Shown: piece after piece, positions 41,201-48,132 of the stretch
How the letters are laid out: every line of letters begins with the position of its first letter
How positions within the stretch are numbered: the first letter of the stretch is position 1
Assembly: GCA_963813495.1 (NCBI GenBank)
Contig: CAWEZC010000006.1
Span: forward strand, 1 to 64,000
Direction of reading: 5' to 3'
From: JACVRW01 sp963813495
GTDB taxonomy: Bacteria > Actinomycetota > Thermoleophilia > Solirubrobacterales > Thermoleophilaceae
Length of the DNA: 64,000 bases
The notes under the pieces: model-generated
Databases searched by the model: none
Told to the model about the DNA's origin: nothing
Seen by the model: the letters and a program-made list of their open reading frames with translations, nothing else
Made by a program: the position numbers and the translations under genes

Positions 41201-41333
41201 CGAGCTGCTGCTCGCCGAGGAGGACCGATGCGGCGCGGCGGACGCCCTGCGCCGCGCCGCCGAAGGCTACGCCGCGGCGGGGCAGCTGCTAAACGAGCGG
41301 CGGGCGCGCGAAGCACTGGAAACGGCTTCGTAG
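38247..41333 (+). CDS. SARP/BTAD-AAA large transcriptional regulator
   Basis: 1028 aa. A winged-helix OmpR-like DNA-binding domain ('LEVRLLGAFEVLVDSQPV', about 1-95) is followed by a BTAD helical domain (to about 220). An AAA/STAND ATPase domain has Walker A 'LVTGALGIGKTRLLEAVL' and Walker B 'GVVVAIDDLNAADEATAA'. A long TPR-like helical C-terminus begins near residue 600. Such AfsR/LAL-type regulators activate secondary-metabolism or stress genes, binding 11-bp direct repeats. ATG at 38247; the upstream frame overlaps the divergent gene. TATGGT 8 nt before the ATG could be a -10 of a leaderless transcript. Confidence 0.88.
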   Translation: MRQLEVRLLGAFEVLVDSQPVPADAWAQRRAADLVKLLALAPGHRMPRDEVLETLWPQLGADAAASNLHKAASYARRALGERGAVVLRGGVVELAPAAEVTTDVERFEAGDDSAHGGELLPDEPYEEWLLGPRARLRERRLAVLRSEGRWDDVLLEDPADEEAHRALMRRHAASGARPAAARQFRRLREELSRLGAEPSEETLALQRELTRGPAVRAARVLHAPVEGRERELGSASAALRRAADGEGGALLVTGALGIGKTRLLEAVLAEAEELGFHTLRGAAHEEEGRTPYAPLVEALDPLAARRPELAGSLSDSAQAALARLLPSLPRPAGAAEEPVDRHRVFSAVGQLLAQAASERGVVVAIDDLNAADEATAALVHHLARSAAGERLLVVAGMRDEPLPKAAARVRSSLLERGAAVELALGPLARGALAAVAQRAAGRQLQPGALAAIERSAAGNPFFTEELAASVDASGEVTVPPRVREVVARRLERLEPFGERLLAALAVIDDGFTGTELAALAGAEEVDGALGEAEAAGVLECVRGRYRFRHALVRAELAARLPEEALRRTHARVAALLATDDSPPEAIAHHLLRAGKAREAVPLLTQAAEWAAGVGAYRDGAEWAELALEHADERERPALLALRAHLLHGAGEARAPAAYAEAIAVAPGERVPALRAQQARAHLAAGDIPGAKDALNGVEAERPEDLGDLVLLRGMVAWHTGDWEGARRLAAEADSLAADPGELADLKAMLAHLDGGWEQHSRQQLAQVWDAPELAGRVFDAYLCVTEYVLTAGDPYDRVAAFAKRLRAQAHQSGARRGEAFAATVLGETELFTDNLEAARAHLIDAARLSREVGAIGGESLARLRLGEALLHLGDRAGARAQLEEALELAHISPLANHLLFLVYGVLLQVPDEPAEGLALIERAETLFDPRWVCRFCPTRYHVAAATVCARAGRLERAREFLERAKNGAAHWPGGPWPAALAEARAELLLAEEDRCGAADALRRAAEGYAAAGQLLNERRAREALETAS

Positions 41334-41351
41334 AGCGGAAATCAGCGCCTG

Positions 41352-41368
41352 GGAAGGTTTGGGGAAGG
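41352..41368 (+). promoter_or_regulatory. GGAAGG direct repeat upstream of the methyltransferase operon (site 2)
   Basis: GGAAGGTTTGGGGAAGG differs from the site before the MMPL gene at one base (G for C in the spacer). It has the same 11-bp offset and lies 21 nt before the ATG at 41390. No further double copy was noticed in the window by eye. Likely operator of the SARP or LuxR regulator encoded immediately upstream. Confidence 0.6.
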
Positions 41369-41389
41369 CCGGCCGCCGAGGCTGCCGAC

Positions 41390-42289
41390 ATGCAGACGAA
41401 CAGGACCAAGCTCGTCCCCGCCGGCGTGGATGCCCAAGAGCTCGACCGCCACATCGCGGAGATGTACCGCGACGTGGCGAACGAGGCGGGTCGCGATCTT
41501 CACTTCCCGACCGGGCGGCCGCTCGCCGAGGCCCTCGGCTACCCCGCCGATCTGCTCGACCGGCTGCCGGCGGGCGCCGTGAGCTCGTTCGCGGGCGTGG
41601 GCTACCACCTCGGTCTCGCGCGCCTGCTCCCGGGCGAGCGCGTGCTCGACCTGGGCAGCGGCTCCGGCATGGACGTGTTCGCGGCCGCAGCGCAGGTGGG
41701 CCCGGGCGGCTCGGTCACCGGCGTGGACATCACGCCCGAGCAGCTCGCCAAGGCCGACCGCCTCCGCCGCGACGAGCACGTGAGCTTTCGCCGGGCGCGC
41801 ATCGAGAGGCTGCCTTTCGAGGACGGGTCGTTCGACGCCGTGATCTCGAACGGCGTGGTCAATCTCTCGGCCGACAAGCGCCGCGTGTTGGTCGAGGCGG
41901 CGCGCGTGCTCCGGCCGGGCGGACGGCTCGCGCTCGCCGACGTCGTCACCGAGCGCCAGATCGCCGCCCGCACCGCGTGCCAGGCCGACCTCTGGGCCGC
42001 CTGCATCGCCGGGGCCAGCCAGAAGGATCTCTACCTGGAGGACATCGCGGCCGCCGGCCTCGAGCTGAAGCTGCTCCAGCGCAACCCCGGCTACCGCTTC
42101 ATGAGCGAGCGGGCGCGCCGCGCGGGCCACAAGTACGGCGCGCACAGCGTGACGCTGCTGGGGCTCAGGCCAGTACGTGCATCCCGCCACACCTCCCACC
42201 CGGATTTGGGTGGTGGCGCCGATGTCGCGCAAGCGGCTCGGGAGGAGGGTTTGACCAACCCCACAACGACCGAGGAGGTCTCGAAGTGA
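41390..42289 (+). CDS. ArsM-like SAM-dependent methyltransferase
   Basis: 299-aa class I methyltransferase. 'MYRDVANEAGRDLHFPTGRPLAEALGYP' precedes motif I 'ERVLDLGSGSGMDVFAAAAQVG', then 'VTGVDITPEQLAKADRL', 'RLPFEDGSFDAVISNGVVNLSADKRRVLVEAARVLRPGGRLALADVV'. The overall pattern resembles arsenite-methyltransferase-like proteins (ubiE/ArsM group), but the catalytic Cys set of true ArsM is not obvious. First gene of an operon with osmC (GTGA overlap), behind the GGAAGG direct repeat. The physiological substrate is unknown. Confidence 0.85.
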   Translation: MQTNRTKLVPAGVDAQELDRHIAEMYRDVANEAGRDLHFPTGRPLAEALGYPADLLDRLPAGAVSSFAGVGYHLGLARLLPGERVLDLGSGSGMDVFAAAAQVGPGGSVTGVDITPEQLAKADRLRRDEHVSFRRARIERLPFEDGSFDAVISNGVVNLSADKRRVLVEAARVLRPGGRLALADVVTERQIAARTACQADLWAACIAGASQKDLYLEDIAAAGLELKLLQRNPGYRFMSERARRAGHKYGAHSVTLLGLRPVRASRHTSHPDLGGGADVAQAAREEGLTNPTTTEEVSK

Positions 42290-42855
42290 GCCTAGTCACA
42301 GACACGATCCGCAACGGCGTGGACACCGAGAAGATGTTCGCCACGCTGGACCTGATCAAGGCTGAACCGGAGCTGGCGAGGTTCCAGTTCCGCGCGACCA
42401 ACCGCTGGATCGACGGCGCCCACAACCGCTCGACGATCAAGGGCTTCTACGCCGCCGGAGGCGAGGACACCACCCGCAGCGAGGAGTTCCAGATCGACGC
42501 GGGCGAGCCGGCGATCTTGCTCGGCACCGACACCGGCGCCAATCCGGCCGAGTACCTGCTGCACGCCCTCGCCGCCTGCCTGACGACGTCGATCGTCTAC
42601 GTGGCGGCGGCGCGCAAGGTGGAGCTCACGTCCGTCGAGTCGACCCTCACCGGGGACATGGACGTGCGCGGCGCACTCGGCGTGGACGACAAGCCCCGGA
42701 ACGGGTTCGAGCGCATCGTTGTGTCGTTCCGCGTGACGGGCAACGCGCAGGAGGAGAAGCTCCGCGAGGTCGTGGAGCGAGCCCAGAAGCGCTCCGCCGT
42801 CTACGACATGGTCACCAACGGCGTGCCCGTCGCCGTGGAGGTGACGACCGTTTGA
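42286..42855 (+). CDS. OsmC-family protein
   Basis: 189 aa. 'ILLGTDTGANPAEYLLHALAACLTTSIVYVAAARKVELTSVESTLTGDMDVRG' is the OsmC core. The first peroxidatic Cys lies in LAAC. The second conserved Cys is not present in the usual position, so peroxidase activity is uncertain. GAGGAGG precedes the GTG, which overlaps the methyltransferase stop. Organic hydroperoxide or thiol chemistry is the family theme. Confidence 0.88.
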   Translation: MSLVTDTIRNGVDTEKMFATLDLIKAEPELARFQFRATNRWIDGAHNRSTIKGFYAAGGEDTTRSEEFQIDAGEPAILLGTDTGANPAEYLLHALAACLTTSIVYVAAARKVELTSVESTLTGDMDVRGALGVDDKPRNGFERIVVSFRVTGNAQEEKLREVVERAQKRSAVYDMVTNGVPVAVEVTTV

Positions 42856-42929
42856 GGCTCGCATGCAGCCCGTTGGCGGGGCCACGCTCCAGCCACGGGC
42901 TGCACGACGAGCGGATTGGAGATGCCGCC

Positions 42930-44147
42930 ATGCCGATCGAACTGACAGCCCATACCGACGCCGGGGGCCGCCTCGTGGCGATCGCCGAGGAGCTCTCGGA
43001 CGAGCTCGCCGCCCGCGCAGCGGAGCACGACCGCCACGGCACCTTCCCCTTCGAGGCAGTCGACGCGCTCAAGGGGGCGGGGTACTTCGCGGCGCCTGTT
43101 CCTGTCGAGCTCGGTGGGCTCGGCGTCTCGTCCGCGCACGACCTCGTCGTGGCGTCGAGCCGCCTGGCGCGCGGCGACGCCTCCGTCGCGATCGGCGTGA
43201 ACATGCACCTCGTCGCAGTGCTCAACATGGAGCGCCGTCGCCAAGTCGCCGTCGCGGCCGGGGCAGAGCGCCGCGCCCGCGGTTTCGCCTCGTCGCTCGC
43301 GCAGATCGCCGGTGACGGGGTCGTGCTGGCCGCCGCCATCAGCGAGCGGGGCCAGGACCTGACACGGCCGGGCACGCGGGCTACCCGCACCGAGTCCGGC
43401 TGGCGGATCGACGGCCGCAAGCTGTTCTGCACGATGTCCCCCGCCGCCACCGATCTCTACGTGGCCGTCACCTATGCCGACGACGAGGACATCGAGCGCT
43501 ACGCCTACGCGATGGTTCCCACCAACACTCCCGGCGTCGTGGTGCACGACGACTGGGACGCCCTGGGGATGCGCGCCTCCGGCAGCAACTCGATCTCGCT
43601 GGAGGGCGTCGAGCTGCCCGACTCAGGTGTGCGAGGCGGCTTCCGAGCCGGCGACCCGCTGCCGTACATGGAGCGCAACCTCGTTGCCGGGCTGTTCCAC
43701 GCCGCCGCCTCGCTCGGCATCGCCGAGTCGGCCGACCAGGTTGCCCGCCGCGGCCTCGCCGGGCGCATCAACGGCGATGGCCGCCCGCGCATGCAGGTGG
43801 CAGACAACGCCGTCGACTTCGCTGCCTCGCGCGGTGTCCTGTCGCGCGCCGCTGGGCTGATCGACGACCACCGCGCCGCCAACCCGGCGTCCGACGGCAG
43901 CCCCGAGGAGCTCGGCGCGCTGTTCGCCGAAGCCCAGGCGGCCAAGGCGTTCGTCAACGAGGCGGCCGCCCGCATCGTGGACCGCGCGCTCGCCCTCTCG
44001 GGCGGCGCCGGCTACGTGAATGGCAGCCCGCTCGCGCGCGCCTACCGCGACGTCAAGGCCGGCTCCTTCATGCACCCGCTCGGCGCCAACCGCGCCTACG
44101 ACTACCTCGGCCGCGTCGCTCTCGGCGAAGAGGCGTCGCTCCGCTGA
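42930..44147 (+). CDS. Acyl-CoA-dehydrogenase-like flavin monooxygenase
   Basis: 405 aa with the acyl-CoA dehydrogenase fold: 'FPFEAVDALKGAGYFAAPVPVELGGLGVS', 'WRIDGRKLFCTMSPAATDLYVAV', 'WDALGMRASGSNSISLEGVELPD' and a C-terminal four-helix bundle ending in 'ALSGGAGYVNGSPLARAYRDVKAGSFMHPLG'. The conserved catalytic Glu of dehydrogenases is not evident, and a flavin reductase gene follows 1 nt later. It is therefore more likely an FMNH2/FADH2-dependent monooxygenase of the DszC/SfnC type. GGAG lies 6-9 nt before the ATG. Confidence 0.82.
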   Translation: MPIELTAHTDAGGRLVAIAEELSDELAARAAEHDRHGTFPFEAVDALKGAGYFAAPVPVELGGLGVSSAHDLVVASSRLARGDASVAIGVNMHLVAVLNMERRRQVAVAAGAERRARGFASSLAQIAGDGVVLAAAISERGQDLTRPGTRATRTESGWRIDGRKLFCTMSPAATDLYVAVTYADDEDIERYAYAMVPTNTPGVVVHDDWDALGMRASGSNSISLEGVELPDSGVRGGFRAGDPLPYMERNLVAGLFHAAASLGIAESADQVARRGLAGRINGDGRPRMQVADNAVDFAASRGVLSRAAGLIDDHRAANPASDGSPEELGALFAEAQAAKAFVNEAAARIVDRALALSGGAGYVNGSPLARAYRDVKAGSFMHPLGANRAYDYLGRVALGEEASLR

Positions 44148-44148
44148 G

Positions 44149-44703
44149 ATGGCTCTCCCGGCGCCTACCCCCGCCACGCCGGCGCCGGACGCCCGCTCGT
44201 TCCGCGACGCACTCGGCAGGTTCGCGACCGGCGTCGCGTTGGTCACGGCGGCACCGGGCGGCGAACCGGCCGGGTTGATCGTGAACTCGCTGACGTCCGT
44301 CTCGCTCGAGCCGCCCCTGGTGTCGTTCTGCCCGTCGCGCAACTCGCTCACCTGGTCGCGCATGCGGCGCACGGGGCGCTTCGGCGTCAACGTGCTCGGG
44401 TGGCAGCACGAGCGGTACGCGATACGCGCTACCCCCGCCGGCGCGGACCGATTCGCAGGCCTCGACTGGGAACTCGGCCCCGGCGGCGTACCACTGCTCA
44501 AGGACGCCCTCGCCTGCCTCGAGTGTGAGATCGTCGCCGAGCACCCGGCCGGGGACCACTGGATCGTCGTAGGGTGCGTCGACAACCTGCGCATCTCGCC
44601 GGTCGACAGGCCGCTCGTCTTCTTCGCCGGCGCATTCGGCGCCCGGCATAGTCAAGAGCAAGATCACGGGCGGGGGCCACCACACGCGTGTCCCTCGCCG
44701 TGA
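44149..44703 (+). CDS. Flavin reductase (FMN-binding split-barrel)
   Basis: 184 aa. 'FRDALGRFATGVALVTA', 'GLIVNSLTSVSLEPPLVSFCPSRNSLTW', 'FGVNVLGWQHE' and 'IVVGCVDNL' are the hallmark sequence of the HpaC/DszD flavin reductase family that supplies reduced flavin to partner monooxygenases. It begins 1 nt after the acyl-CoA-dehydrogenase-like gene, supporting a two-component system. The last 20 residues are Gly/Pro/Arg-rich and may be extra. Confidence 0.88.
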   Translation: MALPAPTPATPAPDARSFRDALGRFATGVALVTAAPGGEPAGLIVNSLTSVSLEPPLVSFCPSRNSLTWSRMRRTGRFGVNVLGWQHERYAIRATPAGADRFAGLDWELGPGGVPLLKDALACLECEIVAEHPAGDHWIVVGCVDNLRISPVDRPLVFFAGAFGARHSQEQDHGRGPPHACPSP

Positions 44704-44783
44704 AAGCGAGCGTCTCGACCGAGGGGCCGGTCGCCAGGCCCGAGCCGGCCCGTCAGCCGGCCTCGCTTGGCTATCGTCGAGCC

Positions 44784-45560
44784 ATGTCCCTCACGCTCGG
44801 CACCGGACCCCTCGGCGGCGCTCCCGCAGGCGCCTTCAACTTCGACCTGGCCGGGGCGGCGCCACCCCACAGGATCTACTTCGCGGACTTCCTGCCGCGC
44901 GTGCGCGCCGTGATCGCCGGTCACACCGTGCTCGACACGGTGCGGGCCAAGCTGCTCTACGAGACCGCTATCCCGCCGCGCCTCTACGCGCCGCTCGAGG
45001 ACTTCGACGCCGCCCTGCTCTCGCGCACGGATCATTCGACCCACTGCCCGTTCAAGGGTGATGCGTCGTACTGGTCCCTCGGCGTCAACGGCGCCTCGCG
45101 CGAGAACGCGGTCTGGGCCTACGAGGCGCCGATCGAGGCGGCGGCTTGGCTCGAGGGCTTCGGGTCGCTCTACCACGACCGGGCCGACGCGTGGTGGGTC
45201 GAGGACGAGCGCGTGATCGGCCATCTGCGCGATCCCTTCCACCGCGTCGACGTCCTGCCAAGCTCGCGGCGCGTGCGCATCACGGCGGAAGGGCAGACAC
45301 TTGCGGACAGCGAGCGCGCCAGCCTGCTCTTCGAGACCGGCGTGCCCGTGCGCGCCTACGTCCCGCGCGCGGACGTGCAGGCGCCGATCGAAGCGGCCGA
45401 GAAGCGCTCGCTCTGCCCATACAAGGGGGAGTCGCGCTACTGGAGCGTCGGCGGCGTGGACGAGGTGGCCTGGTCGTACGAGTACCCGCGGCCGGAGGCC
45501 ACCGGCATCGCGGGCCGGCTGGCCTTCGACTCCGAGCTGGTGAACGTGCAGATCGGCTAA
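44784..45560 (+). CDS. Tandem DUF427 protein
   Basis: 258 aa with two DUF427 repeats. The first is 'VRAVIAGHTVLDTVRAKLLYETAIPPRLYAPLEDFDAALL..STHCPFKGDASYWSL'. The second is 'RVRITAEGQTLADSERASLLFETGVPVRAYVPRADV...SLCPYKGESRYWSV'. Each ends in the CP-(Y/F)-KG motif. The family is widespread and functionally uncharacterised. ATG at 44784; GIY-YIG gene follows 2 nt later. Confidence 0.9.
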   Translation: MSLTLGTGPLGGAPAGAFNFDLAGAAPPHRIYFADFLPRVRAVIAGHTVLDTVRAKLLYETAIPPRLYAPLEDFDAALLSRTDHSTHCPFKGDASYWSLGVNGASRENAVWAYEAPIEAAAWLEGFGSLYHDRADAWWVEDERVIGHLRDPFHRVDVLPSSRRVRITAEGQTLADSERASLLFETGVPVRAYVPRADVQAPIEAAEKRSLCPYKGESRYWSVGGVDEVAWSYEYPRPEATGIAGRLAFDSELVNVQIG

Positions 45561-45562
45561 GC

Positions 45563-45814
45563 GTGGCTTACGTCTACCTGCTGCGCTGCGCGGACGACAG
45601 CCTCTACTGCGGCTGGACGACCGACATGGAGCGCCGCCTGGCCGAGCACCGCTCCGGCTCGGCCTCCCGCTACACGCGCAGCCGCCTGCCGGTCGAGCTG
45701 GCGCTCAAGATCGAGGTGAATGACCGCTCCGCCGCACTCCGCGAGGAGGCCCGCATCAAGGGCCTGCCGCGAGCGGCCAAGCTCGAACTGATCAAGGGAC
45801 CGAACCGACTCTGA
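45563..45814 (+). CDS. GIY-YIG nuclease-superfamily protein (YhbQ/UPF0213-like)
   Basis: 83 aa. 'VYLLRCADDSLYCGWTTDMERRLAEHRSG' is the GIY-YIG core (here VYL...YCG) with the catalytic Arg in RRLAEH, followed by 'RYTRSRLPVEL' and 'AALREEARIKGL', where Glu completes the metal site. Stand-alone members probably act in DNA repair or recombination. GTG start at 45563, coupled to the DUF427 gene. Confidence 0.88.
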   Translation: MAYVYLLRCADDSLYCGWTTDMERRLAEHRSGSASRYTRSRLPVELALKIEVNDRSAALREEARIKGLPRAAKLELIKGPNRL

Positions 45815-45825
45815 GGAGGCTTCGC

Positions 45826-46233
45826 ATGGCCGATTTCCCGGCACCGCAGGAAGGCATCGTCCTCACCCACTTCATCGTCAGCGAAGACGTCGAACGCTCG
45901 GCTCGCTTCTATACCGAGATCCTCGGCGGTGAGATCGTCCTGGAGGGCGAGCCCACGATCGTGGCGCTGGCCAACGGCTGGATCATCATCAACGTCGGCG
46001 GCGGGCCCACCGACGACAAGCCCACCGTGACGCTCGAGGCGCCGCCCGATCCGAACCGCACGAGCGCCTTCCTCAACATCCGTGTCGCGGACATAGAGGC
46101 GATCTACCGGGCCTGGCAGGAACGCGGCGCCGAGTTCCTCACCCCTCCCCAGGATCGCGGAGCCGAGATTCGCTGCTACCTCCGCGACCCCGACGGCCAC
46201 CTGATCGAGGTCGGCCAGTCCACCCGTGCTTGA
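45826..46233 (+). CDS. VOC-family protein
   Basis: 135 aa. 'IVLTHFIVSEDVERSARFYTEILGGEIVLEGEP' begins the first module, 'FLNIRVADIEAIYRAWQERGAEFLTPP' the second, and 'IRCYLRDPDGHLIEVGQS' is the C-terminal metal-ligand strand. GAGGAGG precedes the ATG. It directly precedes the second ArsR+SRPBCC cassette in the same direction. Confidence 0.88.
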   Translation: MADFPAPQEGIVLTHFIVSEDVERSARFYTEILGGEIVLEGEPTIVALANGWIIINVGGGPTDDKPTVTLEAPPDPNRTSAFLNIRVADIEAIYRAWQERGAEFLTPPQDRGAEIRCYLRDPDGHLIEVGQSTRA

Positions 46234-46275
46234 CATGTGACCGTTTAGTCACGTATTCTCGGTCACGTGACCGAC
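46230..46275 (+). promoter_or_regulatory. Leaderless promoter with two GTGAC/GTCAC dyads, second ArsR cassette
   Basis: TTGACA (46230-46235) and TATTCT (46254-46259) are 18 nt apart. The -10 ends 7 nt before the GTG start at 46267, predicting a leaderless mRNA. GTGAC-N6-GTCAC (46237-46252) fills the spacer. GGTCACGTGACC (46261-46272) is a perfect 12-bp palindrome spanning the start codon. Both share the GTCAC half-site, the likely ArsR target. Confidence 0.78.
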
Positions 46276-46587
46276 GATGACCTCGTCTTCAAGGCGCTCG
46301 CAGACCCGACGCGCCGTTTCCTGCTCGACCGGCTCTTCGCGCGTGACGGCCGCACGCTGAAGGAGCTCGAGTCCGAGCTGGAGATGACGCGCTTCGGCGT
46401 GATGAAGCACCTGCGTGTGCTCGAAGACGCGGGCCTCGTGGTGGCGCGGCGGTCGGGCCGGGAGAAGCTGCATTTCCTCAACCCGGTGCCGATCCGCGTG
46501 ATCCACGACCGCTGGATCGACAAGTACACCGAGCGCCAGGTATCGGCGCTCGTGGACCTCAAGAACGAACTGGAGGACGCGCAATGA
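46267..46587 (+). CDS. ArsR-family repressor (second cassette)
   Basis: 106 aa. 'FKALADPTRRFLLDRLFARDGRTLKELESELEMTRFGVMKHLRVLEDAGLVVARRSGREKLHFLN' is a complete ArsR winged helix with recognition helix 'TRFGVMKHLRVL'. No metal cysteines. GTG start, apparently leaderless. The stop overlaps the SRPBCC start (ATGA). Same architecture as the 11.4-kb cassette but a different operator sequence, so each pair is probably self-contained. Confidence 0.92.
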   Translation: MTDDDLVFKALADPTRRFLLDRLFARDGRTLKELESELEMTRFGVMKHLRVLEDAGLVVARRSGREKLHFLNPVPIRVIHDRWIDKYTERQVSALVDLKNELEDAQ

Positions 46588-47087
46588 CCAGCACGATCGA
46601 GAACAGGACCACCACTCAGGTCCACCGGGTCTACATCCGGGCCACCCCGGAGACGATCTGGGAGGCCATCACGAGCCCCGAGTGGAGCGCGAGGTACGGG
46701 TATGGAGGGCAGGTGGAGTACGACCTGCGCCCCGGCGGCCTGTACCGCGCCCACGCCAGCGAGGAGTTTCTCGCCGCCGGTGCTCCCGAGGTGGTGATCG
46801 ACGGGGAGGTGCTCGAGGCCGACCCGCCGCGCCGGCTCGTTCAGACGTGGCGCATGCTCATGGATCCCGAGATGGTGGCGGAGGGCTTCACCCGCCTCAC
46901 CTACGAGATCGAGCCTGTCGAGGGAGGGGCGACGAAGCTCACCCTGATCCACGAGCTCGAGGGCGCCCCGCGCCTGTATGCGCTGCTCAACGGCGAGCTG
47001 GAGGACCGTGGCGCCGGCGGCGGCTGGGACTGGGTTCTCAGCGACCTCAAGTCGCTGCTCGAGACCGGCAAGACGCTCGCGGGTTGA
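46584..47087 (+). CDS. SRPBCC/AHSA1-domain protein (second cassette)
   Basis: 167 aa. 'VHRVYIRATPETIWEAITSPEWSARYGYGGQVEYDLRPGGLYRAHASEEF' and 'VIDGEVLEADPPRRLVQTWRMLMDPEM' follow the AHSA1/CalC pattern. The C-terminal helix 'GWDWVLSDLKSLLETGKTL' closes the cavity. Coupled to ArsR by ATGA. A strong hairpin terminator follows at once. Confidence 0.9.
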   Translation: MTSTIENRTTTQVHRVYIRATPETIWEAITSPEWSARYGYGGQVEYDLRPGGLYRAHASEEFLAAGAPEVVIDGEVLEADPPRRLVQTWRMLMDPEMVAEGFTRLTYEIEPVEGGATKLTLIHELEGAPRLYALLNGELEDRGAGGGWDWVLSDLKSLLETGKTLAG

Positions 47088-47093
47088 GGCATC

Positions 47094-47125
47094 GCGGAGG
47101 CCCTGCGCCCGGGCAGGGCCTCCGC
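47094..47125. terminator. Bidirectional terminator hairpin
   Basis: GCGGAGGCCCTG pairs perfectly with CAGGGCCTCCGC around an 8-nt loop (12-bp stem). It lies between the convergent SRPBCC gene (ends 47087) and secreted-protein gene (ends 47135). No U-tract, as is usual for high-GC actinobacteria. Confidence 0.85.
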
Positions 47126-47134
47126 CGCCCGGAC

Positions 47135-47899
47135 TCAGCGTCCCCGCTTGAAGCTGACCAGCTCCTCGCGGTCGCTTCCCCCTGAGACGGTGATCGCCAG
47201 CACCGGGCCGACCCCGCGGGCGTAGAACTTGTACTCGAGGATCCTCGGCTTCAGCGGGTTCACATCCCGGGTCATGAGCGCTTTCGGGAAGTAGCGGAAA
47301 GGCACCTCGGCCCGCTCCGACAGGCTGAAGATCTCGGCCTTGTCCTCGGCCTCGCCCGCGTAGTACTCCTGGCGGTAGCTGAGGCCCACGCGCGGATTGG
47401 CGGGCATCACGATGCCGGCCTGGGCACCGTCCACGCCGGCTTCGAACGAGCCCTGGGTCGACTTGACCTTGCCGTTCTCGTAGTCCTTGGTGAACTCCCC
47501 CAGGTACCAGATGTTCCCGGCCTTGTCCTGGGCGTACCAGTCGTCGGTCTTCTCCACCGGCTTACCCTTCTCCGTGACCACATCGCGCACCACGCGGGCA
47601 GTGATCCCGTTGGCGATCAGCTTCGTCCGGCCGGTTACGGTGACGACCACCCGCTGCCTCGTCCCCTCCGAGTCGACCTCGCGGTAGACCCAGCGGCTCC
47701 CCGGCCGCATTGGCCAGTAGGGGTTGTCGATTCGCGTGGTGAAGTCGGCCGGATCCAGACGGGCGGCCTCCGAGCCCTGTGGCAGCCCGCCGCCACCGGC
47801 GCTCGCTCCGGTCGGGACCCCTGCGGCCAGAACGGCCAGTGCCGTCCCGGCCACGAAGCCCAAGCCGGCAAATCTCTTTCTGCTGTCGATGGGGCTCAT
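47135..47899 (-). CDS. Secreted hypothetical protein, 254 aa
   Basis: A signal peptide covers about residues 1-34 ('FVAGTALAVLAAGVPTGASA'). The mature part is rich in beta-strand-like segments: 'PYWPMRPGSRWVYREVDSEGTRQRVVVTVTGRTKLI', 'DDWYAQDKAGNIWYLGEFTKDYENGKVKS', ending 'VLAITVSGGSDREELVSFKRG'. The W-Y-R-E pattern recalls secreted beta-sandwich/barrel proteins common in actinobacteria but is not in a family with known activity. It uses a separate transcript ended by the shared terminator. Confidence 0.8.
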   Translation of the reverse strand: MSPIDSRKRFAGLGFVAGTALAVLAAGVPTGASAGGGGLPQGSEAARLDPADFTTRIDNPYWPMRPGSRWVYREVDSEGTRQRVVVTVTGRTKLIANGITARVVRDVVTEKGKPVEKTDDWYAQDKAGNIWYLGEFTKDYENGKVKSTQGSFEAGVDGAQAGIVMPANPRVGLSYRQEYYAGEAEDKAEIFSLSERAEVPFRYFPKALMTRDVNPLKPRILEYKFYARGVGPVLAITVSGGSDREELVSFKRGR

Positions 47900-48132
47900 C
47901 TCTGCTCCTTCCCCGCTTGCCGTGCGCGACAGCTAAGAGCTTGCACCTGAGGTGCAGCTGAGAGCGGCGCGGTCGGCTAATGCCGCGGGTGCCTCTTCTC
48001 TGGAACCCAGCGGGATTCCACGCGCGCCGACGCATGAATACAGTCAGACCGCGGGGCGCGGCCAAGTCATCGGTGGCGTTGAGCCGGAGCTACTCTTCGC
48101 TCGTGCCCTCGGACGGCTTTTCCTGGTCTCCC

